Source of the DNA: Colius striatus
Taxonomy: Eukaryota > Chordata > Aves > Coliiformes > Coliidae
Length of the DNA: 64,000 nucleotides
Direction of reading: 5' to 3'
Assembly: GCF_028858725.1 (NCBI RefSeq)
Contig: NC_084765.1
Coordinates: forward strand, 7,581,501 to 7,645,500
Shown here: positions 49,701-59,781 of the stretch, one piece after another
Position numbering within the stretch: the stretch's first letter is position 1
How the letters are laid out: each line of letters begins with the position of its first letter
The notes under the pieces: model-generated
The model's database searches: none
The model's input: the letters and a program-made list of their open reading frames with translations, nothing else
What the model was told of the DNA's origin: nothing
Translations under genes and position numbers: made by a program

Positions 49701-52700
49701 AAACAGTCAGGCCTTTAACGGGTACTGCTGATCTCAACGGCTGGTCTTCCATTTGAAATTTAACAGAAAAAAAATGTATGGGCCAGATAATGATTATTTA
49801 TAGTCCCTGGCTATGACAATAAGGCCCACTGTAATTAATCAGATTGTTGCAGTGCCTAGTTCAAGAACTCATCTGTGAGAGGAACGAAAATGACGTCTGC
49901 CTCAATACCTGCTATTTCCAGCAGACGTTTCCTGGCCTTAACTATTATTTTCTCAATTGCTTCTAGTTTCATGGTGATTGTTTTTTGCAAATTATATGGC
50001 AAAAATATCCACTCCAGGATCCTCAATGGGTCTTTGCTACTGAATCCCGTTGCATCAAGACTGCCATTACATGCTGGTTTTGACTTATCACAGCAATGTT
50101 AATTGACAAGTCAGGATCATATCAGTAACTGTAGTTATTGACTATCTTGTTTCCTATTTTTTTCTGTTGCTTGCATTTGCTGCCAGGACAGTTTTTGCGC
50201 ACTGTCAGCCTCTACTGAGCCCTTTAACAAAGGCATTAGTGGCACAAGATCCTCATTCGTGATACCACATATGGTTCGTACCCATTGGATATCACCTATT
50301 AGCTTTTGAACATCTGTTAAATTAGCAATTTCTGTTTTAATTGCCACCTTCTGAGGATAAATGTTTGCATGGGTAATAATGTTACCTAAGTATTTCCAAG
50401 AGGCGTGCATTTGTACCTTCTCTGGTACGATCACCAACCCGGAGATGCTCAACTGTCGCTTCACTTCTTGTGGAATCTGATGCTGGTCCAGGTCTTTTCC
50501 TGCAATCAAGATATCATCCATAAAATGGTAAAATAAGACATGAGGGTATTTTTTGCACAGAGGTGCTAGCGCCCAGGCAACATAAGTTTGACAAATAGTT
50601 GGCGAGTTCTTCATTCCCTGAGGTAAAACAGTCCATTGATATCGTTTTGCGGGCTCTTGTTTGTTAATAGATGGTACTGTAAAAGCAAACTTCTCACTGT
50701 CATCCTCATGTAGGGGAATTGTGAAAAAACAGTCCTTTAGGTCAATCACCAACAGGGGCCATTCTTTTGGAAGCATTGCAGGAGAGGGTAATCCTGGCTG
50801 TAAAGCACCCATCACTGCATTAACAGCTCTTAGATCGTGTAACAGCCTCCACTTCCCTGATTTTTTAGGGATAGTAAAAATTGGCATATTCCATGGACTG
50901 GTGGATGGCTTAATATGGCCTTTCTCTAATTGTTCATTTACTAGTTCATGAATCTGGGTGAGCTTTTCTTTGCTTAGCGGCCATTGATCAATCCAAACTG
51001 GTTTATCTGTGAGCCAGGTTAACTTCAGGATTGGTTGCCCATCAATGGCCGCCATCAAAAATTTTCATTCAACAAATGAAAGCCCATTTGGCTTAAGGTA
51101 TCTCTACCTAAAAGCCAAACTGAAGTGTTCATTACATAGGGTCTAATTTGCACATATCTATTCTCTTGGCCCTATATGCATACCGAAATCAGGTCTCTGC
51201 TAATTTTTGTCATCTGTGTTCCTCCTACTCCGACAATAGGAGTGTCTAAATTCTCTAAAGGCCAGCTTTTTGGCCAATAGGATAATGGAACAGTGGTAAC
51301 ATCTGCTCCCTTATCCAGTAACATATTGTACCCAACCACGTGTTCACCATTTGGATGTTGGAATACAACCATCTGAGTGGGCTTTCCCTGTGAAAGTGGC
51401 ATTGCCAGTCTTAACTCAGGTACTCCAGTGGATCCAAAACCACCATCTCGATGCTTACGACTTCCTGCAAATGGAATTTTAGCTCTGAAGGGAACTAATA
51501 GAGCTATTTTAGTTCCTTTAGGTATATAAACTGGTGGCTGCCAAACTTTAACCATTATTCCATTGTTTCCTTCATAATCCGTATCAATAACACCGGGGAG
51601 CACAAAAATACCCTGTTGAGAGGCCGATGACCGTCCTAAAAGCAGAGCCAGGCACTTAAACCATAGCCAAGGGGTCCCATTAGCATTGGATGAGATAACC
51701 ATTACTTCTGTATTGTGGATCGTTACATCTACTGCTGTTTCCACATCTACTCCTGCACTTCCTGCAGTGGCTGATCTGAGGCCATCCAGGCAGCCACTGG
51801 TGTTGAAGGGCGTTTTTGTGTCATCGCGCTCGCCCTTTTTGCACTTGTTAACCCGTTTCCCTTAGGCGTTGTATGTCTGGCCACTCGAGAACGGCACTCA
51901 GTGGCTCTATGGCCAAACATGCCACATCTGTAACAATTACCATTAAATCTGCCGTTGGACCCAGATGGTCTGGTGGAGCTGTTCATCTATACCAATGGTC
52001 TGGACCAACACTGATTTTTCGCATGTCCTATTTTTCCACAGTTAAAGTATTTTGGCCTCCGATTTCCTTTGTGAGGTTGAACTAATGGTTTCAATGCTGT
52101 TGCCATTGCTTCAGCTAAGTGTGCTGATGATCCTACCCAAGAGCAGGCTTCTATCATGTCGATCAAAGTTGCCATCCACGGGAGAGCCTGCAGGATCTTT
52201 TTGCAGTCATGGTTAGCATTAGCAACTGCTAAGTGTAACCCTATTTCCACTTTCACTTCAGCTGACATGTTTGGTATATGATCCGAAGCTGCTCTTAGAC
52301 AGTCTAAAAAGGTCATAAAAGGCTCATTAGGTTTCTGTATAATGGTTGTGTATGAGGGAACTGGCACCCCCATGTCAGGGATGATCTTAAACGCTTGAGT
52401 CAGTGTCTGTATTTGCTGCAAAATAGCTTCATAGAGTCAGGCTTGTATCTCAGGATCAGCAAACGGTCCTTTTCCTAACATCATATCTCCTGTGACGACT
52501 TGACGTGGATCTCCCTGTTGTAAGTCCATATTTTCTATTACTGCCACATGGACTCTTTTTTCCCCATACTCCCATAGTAATACCTGAGTGGGCTTCAGGA
52601 AGTTTTCTGCTAGCTTCCGGCAGTGAAATGGAGTCATCAATCCACTGGTGAAAATATGATCCAATACCGTTTGAACATATGGGTTGGACAAGCCATATTG

Positions 52701-55700
52701 CATCACAGCTTTCTGGCCTTCTCTTGCCAACTTCCAAAGGTGCCCGTTGTTGTTTTCTTTGTGCTGCTATTACTGGAAAGTCTTGTGGAATAAATTCTCC
52801 TTCAATTACTGTGTCACGTATGAGGCCTCTCCATTTCTTAGCCAGATCATAGTCATCTGGCCAGGGGTCTCTGAGCACCTGTGGGGGTGAAACTTTAATC
52901 TCTGGTTTAGTTAATTCATTAGCCTGTTCCAACAGTTGATTAGCTGTTGCTTTTGGCTTTTCCATCAGTTCCTCCAAATGGGCTAAAGTCTGTTTCATAT
53001 CTTCTCCGTGTCTTATTAATTCTTCCTTTAACAACTGTCTTTGTTGATCTTCCCCTTCACTAGATGTTGGGGGTGATGATGGAAGAGGAATCACTCGGGG
53101 TTGATGAGCTCAGGGGAAATGGCAGATCCATAGTATCATTTGCAAAACGTACCTTTCGTTCTCTGCCAGGTACTCTTTCAGGCATAGCAGCAGGATGGGA
53201 TGGGGCAGGATGTTGAAAGGTGGGTGGGAGGGGAGGAGAAGCAAAACACGCATTCGACTCCTGGAATGGTGCTCTAGGGGGTTCTGCGGGAGGTGGGCTC
53301 ACATCCATGCTCTCCTCTTCTAGAGGTGGAGCCGAGAGTATTATGACATTATCCCCTCCAAAGAGTCTCTTAGTATTTTCTTCTAGAGGTGGAGCTGATG
53401 GCACTATAAAGTCACCACCTCTAAAGAACCTTTTAGCATCTACTGGGAATGAAGATGGTACAGCATTTTCTGCTTTCATGGCAGCAGCTGTAGCATGCTC
53501 AGCTTCTAGCTGTTGTATAATGGATGACACCAATTTACACAGGCCAATAGCATTATTCAACATGTCTCCTAGATTTTCCCAATGTCTCTTTTCCTATACT
53601 TCTTGGGGGAAGATGAAGATACCTACTTCCTGTCCCCATCTTACAAGTCTTAGCAAATCCACTCTTTCATAATTGAATCCTTTCTCAGCAAGGATATGCT
53701 GGAGGGTATCAATAGGGTTTTCCTCTTTGCTCATCATTTTTCCCATTATACCGGTTTACTCAGGTCACTTGCCTTTTCAAGCAGGAATCCAGGTGCTTTT
53801 CTGACGAGGGTTCTCAATCCAACAAATTCGGCATATCACGTCGGGGTTACCAAATGTTGTAGCGGTGCAAACAATATTCATTCAATGACGTAGAGAATCT
53901 AGGTAATGCACGTGCAGAGACATACATGGGCAACATAGTACAACCAACAGAGTTGACTCAAAACCACCCTTCCTTAGCTAGCTACCTCCTTATATGCTGC
54001 TTCTGCCCATGAGATCACCCAGGGCCCAATTGATTAACTTGCAGCACCTGTTTCTGAAGTAGCTTGCCAGCTGCATTAACTTGTCCCTACCATCTTTATT
54101 CAAGCTGGCTGGTCCAAGCTACATTTGTGCCTACACTTCAGACTGTCATCAATTGCAAATTAATATCCTTAACAAATGTGGCAAAAGAAACACATATTAA
54201 AAAAATACACCTGAATCTTACCCCCCATCTCCATACATTCCCTTTGCTTTTTGTAAGTTAATAAGGAAGAGGAGGAGAAGAGATCACTTAAGCTAAAAGG
54301 CAATGCTGATAGAGCACCAAGTCAGTATTAAGTAACCATTTATATGTAGGGGAAATGAGAAGACAATATCTACCTACCATAGAGGCAGTTTCTGGAGCAA
54401 GTAGCAGTAATAATTCCAAAGTATACCTTAGATCTAAATGGAGCTTATTACAGTTGTGGAAGGAAATATTTGATGCACAATCCCTACATCAGTGTCCTTT
54501 GGAGCCCTTCTAAACCCTTGGTCTTTACTCTCTAATCCTCAAGATTTGGAGGACAGCTGCTACATTATGGTCTTGTTTTAATGCACACTTAAAATTCCCA
54601 TCTGTGATTCCTGGCCTAGTCTTTTTCAGCTTGTGTTTGTCTCCCAACATGTGAATTGTGAAATTGTTATAACATGACTATTTTTCATGTTTGAGGTCAG
54701 TTTAGTGATCTTATTTTAAAATTTTTATCAAATACCATTTGTTTTATGCCACTGATCACCCCCCCAAAAAAAAAATCACTGCTTTAAACTGAAAATGATT
54801 GTTAAGTTCCCTGTAGCAGAGGTGTAGCAGTTAGATAATTTCAGCCAGTCTGCCTCCTTCTGAAACCACTTTTATTTGGTTTGCTTGCTTTTTGAAATGG
54901 AAAACTTGTGTATATTGTGCTGATTCCTAAGAAGAAGAAAATTTCAGTGAATGAAATCTACCCCACATATTGCCTAAACAGTGCTTGTAGAAGCAGGTAA
55001 AAAAAAAAAAAAGACATCTATGAAGCCTAATATATGCTTCTGCAAAATCCATTGTCCTGGATTTTAACAGAGGCTCTGTCAGACATTTACCTATATTACC
55101 TTTTAAAGATCAAACTAACTACTTGACACTTGAATTTAAAACTTCACAGGAAGAGGTTCCATTTTAACATGGCAGCTATTCTATAGGCGATAAGCCTTTG
55201 TATTTCTAAACTCTTTAACAGTAAATTGGGGTGCTTCATTGTGGTGAAGTGTTTTAAAAGGATAATACCTTTGAGATTGTCTTGATTAATTTGCAGAAAA
55301 TCCAGAAGAATTCCAAGATGCAACTGATCAGCACAGTTTTAAGAAAATGCTGCCCAGAGATGAAAGACGATTCAAAACTGCAGATCTGGATGGAGACTCA
55401 GCTGCCACCCGTGAAGAATTCACTGCTTTCCTTCACCCAGAGGAGTTTGAACATATGAAAAACATCGTAGTCTTAGTAAGCAGAGCAAAACCAGTACCAT
55501 TATTTTTACTTTTGTTTTTTGGATGAGCTTTGAAGTGCTCCATGCAGGGTTTACAGAGATACACAATAGCTAAGTGAGGAACAGAAAGGGATGCTTTTCA
55601 TGAAATTAACTTGAGTTAGAGCTCTCAGTATAAGAAAAACTTGTTAAATGCACTTAGCTTCTAAATGGAATCAAGAAATAGTCTTAGGGCACAGACTTAC

Positions 55701-58700
55701 ACCAAGTTAAAAGGAAGAGTGTGCTGACATGCAGCAGTGGAGCATTTGATGCAAGCTTGTATCTTTCCCTAACTTAAAACTTAAGCGTGGCCTCCTCTTT
55801 GTTCATGCAGGGATTTTTTTCAGCATGAAAGGATAATTGTATATTCATGGTATAAACAACAGTCACATTGGACATGCATCTGTGTACAAGGGCAGGTCAA
55901 GGCCTCAAAACATTAAATGATTGAAGAGGCAAGTAGCCAAAATTCCCAGTTCTCCCTTGATTAATTCAATGCAAAACTATTTTTCCAGGAAACCTTAGAA
56001 GACATAGATAAAAACGGGGATGGTTTTGTGGATCAAGATGAATACATTGGTAAGTGTTGAAATTTGGTCCTTATATAATCTCCAGTGCATCTTATCCCAT
56101 CTTGTCTCCAGTTTGCAATAGTATTAACAACCCAAACATTTCTGTGCACCAATTCAACTATTTTAAATCCACCAGCCAACCCAACCCATTCTAGAAACAA
56201 TCTTTTCTAGAAATGGAAGATGCTTTGTAAATTGTATAAAAACAGCACTAAGGTTTAAGTTTCTGAAAGACATTGTGAAGTGCAAGTCAGCTGTACATTC
56301 CTTCAGGGGCAGAAAGAGAACAAAATGGGAAGTGTCATCTGTGACCAACCTGCTGTTAATTTGCACAAGCTTCAGCCAGCTACCAGTGTGACAGTTAGCT
56401 CTGTTTTGCACTTAGACCTGTGAAGGCAAAACAGAAGCAGGACTGGAGTTCAGCAATACCTGATACATTTTATCCTTTTGACTCATTCTGCTGATAGCAA
56501 AACTTAACGTCTCCCACTGCACTCACTTTGATGGGTTTCAAGTCACAAAGGTAGCACCAGGAAAGCATTAGTGCAAACCTGGATGAATCTTTCTGTTTCT
56601 AGTGCTGCCGTAAAGATCACTTCACGTATAATCAGGAACAATATACACATGTTAATTAATGGCAGGGGGGGTTCTATTCCTTGTAAATTATATTTAGCCT
56701 CAGAATGTGAATGCTATTTGTTTATGACTGAAAGAGCAGCATAATTTTCACAGTAATTTCAGTTCATTCAATGACATTACCTACATATAATTATAAGATA
56801 ATTGTCAACATTTGTTACCATGTGAATGCTGGTTTTACTTGTCTTCTATAGATAGGAACGTAGAATGTTCTAGTCACGATCACCCCACATTGGCAAGGAT
56901 GATAAAAATCAAATTGACAGGATGTGTCAGTTGCTTCAAATAAACAATATAATTTGCAGTTTAAAAAAATGAAAAGAAAGTGAATGTATTGTCTGAAGTT
57001 TTCTTCATGAGTTGAGGAAAATTATGCTTAAAATATTTCTATTTCCCTTTTTCAAAAGCAGTTTTGGTTTTCTTATGAACCTGGGGTTTATAAACAAACA
57101 GAAAATAAAGTATCTTCTGTGGTAGTTTATAAGGAATAATGAAATCCAAGAATTTCAGTCTCTAGATCAGGTATTTTATTGGGGAAATGTGGTGAAGGTT
57201 ACAGAATGATCCCTTCCTCCTCCTTCCTTCCTCATGTTTTGTCTGTTACAAAATTTGGGTTAGGTTCTACACAAGCAGCAATGCAAAATATCTCTAGTCA
57301 TGTTAAGCAGAGAGAACTAAAGTCTTACTGTGCATGAGCAAGTAACAGAGTATTTAAGGGACACTGTGGACAGTTCTATCAAGACAACTTGAGCCTAATG
57401 TAGTGCTCACACTGCAGGAATGGGAAGGTTATTCCTAGATTTGAGACTGACATTGATACTTCCTGTAGATATCAGCTAGCAGTTGGCCATGAGACCATCC
57501 GTGTGGTTGCAAACCAAATCCAAAAAGCACAAGTATCACAAGACAGGCTTTAATTAGAAATGGAAAAGTGAAAGGCTTGCTGATTAAGCAGGAAACAATT
57601 GATTGGCCACAGTGACCAGAAGAGTAAAGTGGACACACCACTCCTCATTTGTGCTGCCTGTGCTGCAAAGAACAGTTACCAATCACTTGCTCTTAATAAC
57701 CACTGATACTCTCCCAACTCTTTTTACAGCGATAGCCATTCCACTGTGGCATTTTCCTGCTGATTCTTCTTAAATATAGCACAGGACTGATGCATAGAGC
57801 TGTTTATGTCTATAATCTCTGCATCCTATCTCAGAAATAGTATACCAGCCCAAGGTACAAATCTACAAGTGCAGTGCCTGTGGTTTTTCACACAGAATGC
57901 ACCACTAATTCACTACTTTTTTCTTTGTAGAAGAATACCTTCTACTGCAGTATGCTGCAGCACTACATGCTTAAAAAAGGACTCATCTACCAAGATGAAT
58001 TTCTCTTACACAGATCTCTCTAAAATGATTGAAGTTCCACTTAGCAATTTTTCTTTTCCTAAATCTCCCCCGTGCCTCTTTTCCCTTAACCACCCTGACG
58101 GCTGAGTCTGATCTTACCCACAAAGACGTTTGCTGTCAGAAACAAGATGAAATTGCTGAGTTTTTCTCCCTATGTGACTGAACCCAGCACTAAAGTTTGA
58201 TTGCTATTTAACTGAAGATCCTTAAAGATCTTTTTTTTTTCATTCTGAAGTTCAGTGGATGATGGCTTTTGGACATGTTCGTTTCTCTTATTAGCCTCGC
58301 CAGAACAGTTAAAATACAGGGGTAATGTAAGAAGAGAGAGAATCACCAGCAGTGAAGAAATAGGCCTGAGGGAAGATACATGAAGCTACTCTATTTACAC
58401 CCCACATTTCATTTTCTGTACATGGAAATGCTGTGCAAAGACTAAAATGTTTAGTTTTTCTCTGAGGAGCACTGTGCAAATGTCTTTAGTTTCTGCATAA
58501 TTTGCAAATTAAATGTCACTCCAGTGAGACTTTTATTTCCTCTCCAGCTGATATGTTTGCAAATGAAGAAGGTGGACCAGAGCCTGACTGGGTGATTACA
58601 GAGCGTGAACAGTTTTCAGATTTTCGTGACCTCAACAAGGATGGAAAGATGGACAAAGAGGAAATTCAGCACTGGATTCTCCCACAAGACTATGATCATG

Positions 58701-59781
58701 CACTAGCTGAAGCCAGGCACTTAGTCTATGAATCGGATGTAGACAAGGTACTTAGTGTTCTAGTATAACTTTTTAAAAAGTTATATAAGGTGGCATGGCT
58801 TTTTTAAGCATGGCAGCTTGCAAGAATTTATTCTTGATAACTTGTATTGCTAGGACACTTTAAGTGGAGTTTTCGTGGCTAGAATTGCTAGTGCATTAAT
58901 GCATCAATGCCAATTTCAGTTGGTTGGGCTAGAGTCACAAAGTAGTAAAATACAGTTCATTAGCTCAAGAAGTCCCCTTGGCTTTCATTAGGTTAGATAA
59001 GAAATTATTTATCATCTTAAACCTCTAAGTTTTAACACAGTAGAAATACTCTTCTCTTTTAAGAGCAGGTCATGGCTTTTCTATGCTAATTTAGACTGCA
59101 AGAAAAAAATAAGAGATCCATTGCATTACATTAAGAAGTAGCAAAAAATACCCCATTTCTATAATCAAACACACCTCTGAAAGACTGGCTCAATATATCC
59201 AATTCCTCTAATGTGGGAGAAAATGGTCCGGTAGATCCCAGATGGTGATCTTCAGAAGCATAATGTGAGCAAAGTTCAAACCTGAAAAGCCAAAACACTC
59301 TTACACAGAGTGTAAATTGCTAACATAAGCAACCATCTTCAGACTACACCCACATATTTTCATGTTTACTGTTATGAAAGCAAAATCAAACCACAGGGCC
59401 AAACTGCGTAACAGATAACCCACACACCATTTGGCAGTGGGTTAATGACAAAGAGCTTCCATTTAGCAGTTTGACCCAACTGGAGCCAGTTGGACTTCTC
59501 TGCCCCACTGGTGTCCAAATTTCACTCACCATGACAGCTACAGTGATTCCTGAACCTACAGTCTGCTGCTTTGAAGAACTGTCTGTTCCCAGGGCTCTTG
59601 TAAAGCTGTGCTGGTGTTTCTTTTGCTTTACTTTGAACGTACTCTTACAGAGATTTTATTTACCTTTCACCAGGATCAAAAACTAACAAAAGAGGAGGTT
59701 CTAGACAACTGGAACATGTTCGTTGGAAGCCAGGCTACTAATTACGGGGAGGACCTCACAAGAAACCATGATGAACTATGA
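43485..59781 (+). CDS. RCN1: Reticulocalbin-1, six coding exons (join 43485-43702, 47110-47303, 55297-55475, 55989-56049, 58548-58747, 59674-59781)
   Basis: RCN1 is a soluble, low-affinity calcium-binding protein of the ER lumen (CREC family). The six exons join to 960 nt, giving 319 residues plus TGA; the human protein is about 331. Visible parts are a signal peptide (residues 1-22, Leu-rich core, cleavage after GALA), an acidic linker with the conserved [10 protein letters not shown] stretch, and six EF-hand loops at about 80-91, 116-127, 167-178, 204-215, 245-256 and 281-292. All six have Asp at position 1 and Glu at position 12; loops 2, 3 and 6 lack the central Gly. The protein ends in the HDEL retrieval signal. 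Intron phases (2, 1, 0, 1, 0) join without a break. The ATG at 43485 was chosen because it has a good Kozak context (G at -3 and +4) and begins the signal peptide. HDEL and the overall alignment favour RCN1 over RCN2, RCN3 or calumenin. Intron 2 carries an antisense provirus. Confidence 0.96.
43703..47109 (+). other. RCN1 intron 1
   Basis: GT-AG intron, phase 2. The first part is still CpG-rich. It contains a pair of adjacent hairpins at 45312-45376 and an A/C-rich tract near 45,150. Open frames here (for example 45437-45721 minus and 46489-46791 plus) resemble nothing known to me. Confidence 0.9.
47110..47303 (+). CDS. RCN1: RCN1 coding exon 2 (EF-hands 1 and 2)
   Basis: The acceptor TCTTTACAG precedes it and a GTAAGG donor follows. 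It encodes the loop [12 protein letters not shown] and a second loop, starting DLNKDNK, in which Asn replaces the central Gly. It ends in phase 1 with one G that joins exon 3 across the provirus-bearing intron. Confidence 0.95.
47716..47721. repeat. Target-site duplication CTTCAG, left copy
   Basis: Six bases immediately outside the 3' LTR, identical to the six outside the 5' LTR. Six base pairs is usual for alpha- and betaretroviruses. An intact duplication shows the two LTRs belong to one insertion. Confidence 0.92.
47722..47988 (-). repeat. 3' LTR of the provirus (267 bp)
   Basis: Plus-strand ends TGTTGTAGTGG and TTGTGCCTACA. A TATA-like site (CATATAAG on the minus strand) is at 47842-47849. 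The only minus-strand AATAAA (plus-strand TTTATT, 47948-47953) is near the start of U3, upstream of that TATA. It is flanked by CTTCAG on the outside and a polypurine tract on the inside. Confidence 0.96.
47989..48010 (-). other. Polypurine tract next to the 3' LTR
   Basis: The plus strand is almost all pyrimidine here, so the viral-sense strand is an unbroken A/G run up to the last base before the LTR. This is the expected plus-strand DNA primer site. Confidence 0.85.
48011..48495 (-). other. Proviral 3' region without recognisable env
   Basis: Only about 480 bases separate integrase from the polypurine tract. Two short overlapping minus-strand frames (48281-48499 and 48106-48303) have no signal peptide, cleavage site or membrane-spanning pattern that I can identify as Env. 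It is either a deletion remnant or the family's own 3' untranslated part. Confidence 0.7.
48496..49383 (-). pseudogene. pol: Integrase region of pol
   Basis: The zinc-binding HHCC motif is present (HDFFH and CPACQ). The catalytic core has Asp in [10 protein letters not shown], Asp in KTDNGSGY and Glu in QAIIEHTH, so the DDE triad is visible. A TGA at about 48988-48990 splits the core in frame. The C-terminal domain follows with WGRGYAF and WILVKWIKP. Integrase joins viral DNA to host DNA; this copy is interrupted. Confidence 0.92.
49384..49752 (-). pseudogene. pol: RNase H domain remnant of pol
   Basis: Shows the acidic active-site positions in order: Asp in TVFTDVS, Glu in LLELMAV and Asp in IISDSLYVV. 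The frame ends at a TGA (49384-49386) right after YYIGHI, near the end of the domain, then continues in the same frame into integrase. It is in a different frame from the reverse transcriptase segment. Confidence 0.9.
50135..51055 (-). pseudogene. pol: Reverse transcriptase domain of pol (long open remnant)
   Basis: The longest open stretch of the element, about 300 residues. Visible parts are the fingers motif ([20 protein letters not shown]), motif A with VIDLKDCFF, the LPQGMKNSP motif and motif [12 protein letters not shown] with both Asp residues. Catalytic residues seem intact. The connection region after about 50,200 becomes unreadable and the frame changes before RNase H, so RT is cut off from the rest of pol. 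The F at the first position of the xMDD box varies among retroviruses. Confidence 0.93.
51055..51744 (-). pseudogene. pro: Disrupted dUTPase-protease (pro) region of the provirus
   Basis: An open stretch at 51744-51172 carries the dUTPase-type motif GVIDTDYEG followed by a protease. The protease active-site motif reads DKGAD, so it departs from the usual aspartic protease signature. A TAG at 51172-51174 interrupts the protease; its C-terminal part, including GRDTLSQMG, continues in the same frame to a TGA at 51055-51057. Dimeric retroviral protease releases the polyprotein products, while dUTPase keeps uracil out of viral DNA. A dUTPase in pro is typical of betaretroviruses. The frame relative to gag is consistent with ribosomal frameshift expression in the ancestor. 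Confidence 0.9.
51747..53746 (-). pseudogene. gag: Disrupted gag of the provirus
   Basis: The ATG at 53746 begins Met-Gly, as in myristoylated matrix proteins. A TAG at 53594-53596 interrupts after 50 codons, and the same frame reopens (53563-53060). The frame changes near 53,090 and again near 52,740. The capsid region is recognisable, with FPVIAAQ at its N-terminus and [14 protein letters not shown] further on. In-frame stops occur near 52,438 and 51,988. The nucleocapsid has two zinc-knuckle positions: the first ([14 protein letters not shown]) lacks its first Cys and the second ([14 protein letters not shown]) is complete. A proline-rich middle part with repeated APPLEE motifs (about 53,300-53,480) resembles the variable region of betaretroviral gag. 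Not translatable as one protein. Confidence 0.9.
53747..53834 (-). other. Proviral leader between primer site and gag
   Basis: About 90 bases between the primer binding site and the first gag ATG (on the minus strand at 53746). Short for a retroviral leader. No particular structure recognised. Confidence 0.6.
53835..53852 (-). other. Primer binding site, tRNA-Trp type
   Basis: In viral sense it reads TGGTAACCCCGACGTGAT, two bases inside the 5' LTR. It differs at one position from the tRNA-Trp primer site known from avian alpharetroviruses. This supports the LTR boundary and the orientation, and suggests Trp priming in a class II element with betaretrovirus-like genes. Confidence 0.88.
53855..54135 (-). 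repeat. 5' LTR of the provirus (281 bp)
   Basis: Read on the plus strand it begins TGTTGTAGCGG and ends TTGTGCCTACA, so in viral sense it runs TGTAGG...CAACA. It matches the other LTR almost throughout, differing at six aligned positions, and carries 14 extra bases at about 53907-53922. The TATA-like CATATAAG lies in the middle. It is bordered outside by CTTCAG and inside by the primer binding site. Confidence 0.96.
54136..54141. repeat. Target-site duplication CTTCAG, right copy
   Basis: Perfect copy of the six bases at 47716-47721, immediately next to the 5' LTR terminus. Confidence 0.92.
55297..55475 (+). CDS. RCN1: RCN1 coding exon 3 (EF-hand 3)
   Basis: Starts after the acceptor TTAATTTGCAG and ends at a GTAAGC donor in phase 0. 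It contains the conserved [10 protein letters not shown] stretch and the EF loop [12 protein letters not shown], which keeps the acidic ligands but has Ser at the central Gly position. Confidence 0.95.
55476..55988 (+). other. RCN1 intron 3
   Basis: Short GT-AG intron, phase 0. No repeat or other feature recognised. Confidence 0.93.
55989..56049 (+). CDS. RCN1: RCN1 coding exon 4 (EF-hand 4)
   Basis: A short 61-nt exon with acceptor TTTTCCAG and donor GTAAGT. It encodes ETLEDI followed by a canonical EF loop ([12 protein letters not shown]). Phase 1 at its end gives an Ala codon together with exon 5. Confidence 0.95.
56050..58547 (+). other. RCN1 intron 4
   Basis: GT-AG intron, phase 1. AT-rich and without recognisable repeats. 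The open frames at 57435-57641 (minus) and 57806-58105 (plus) have no recognisable family features. Confidence 0.92.
58548..58747 (+). CDS. RCN1: RCN1 coding exon 5 (EF-hand 5 and half of EF-hand 6)
   Basis: Acceptor CTCTCCAG and a weaker donor, AAG/GTACTT. It encodes the EPDWV stretch, the loop [12 protein letters not shown], the [11 protein letters not shown] linker and the first four residues of the sixth loop. It ends in phase 0. Confidence 0.94.
58748..59673 (+). other. RCN1 intron 5
   Basis: GT-AG intron, phase 0. No recognisable feature beyond splice signals; the acceptor has a reasonable pyrimidine tract (TTATTTACCTTTCACCAG). Confidence 0.92.
59674..59781 (+). CDS. RCN1: RCN1 final coding exon (EF-hand 6, HDEL, stop)
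   Basis: Acceptor CTTTCACCAG. It completes the sixth EF loop (DQKLTKEE), then the conserved [18 protein letters not shown] tail, and ends HDEL-TGA at 59779-59781. HDEL is the KDEL-receptor retrieval signal that keeps the protein in the ER. Confidence 0.96.
   Translation, partial: DQKLTKEEVLDNWNMFVGSQATNYGEDLTRNHDEL

Larger units (their letters stand above)
47722..54135 (-). mobile_element. Class II (betaretrovirus/ERVK-like) endogenous provirus, env-less, in RCN1 intron 2
   Basis: A 6,414-bp element on the minus strand with both LTRs, a 6-bp target duplication, a primer binding site, a polypurine tract and the order gag, dUTPase/protease, reverse transcriptase, RNase H, integrase. Class II is supported by the 6-bp duplication, two zinc-knuckle positions in gag, a dUTPase domain ahead of protease, and pol similarity. 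No env can be recognised between integrase and the 3' LTR. Several in-frame stops and frame changes disrupt gag and pol, so it cannot encode intact polyproteins. Low LTR divergence points to a fairly recent insertion. It is antisense to the host gene, the orientation usually tolerated inside introns. Confidence 0.96.
47304..55296 (+). other. RCN1 intron 2, mostly occupied by an antisense provirus
   Basis: GT-AG intron, phase 1. Removing the 6.4-kb element and one target copy would leave about 1.6 kb. The stretches 47304-47715 and 54142-55296 show nothing recognisable beyond an A-rich run near 54,765 and another near 55,000. Confidence 0.92.

Noticed and set aside
53220..53672. 150-codon plus-strand open frame
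   Set aside because: Antisense shadow of the proviral gag region.
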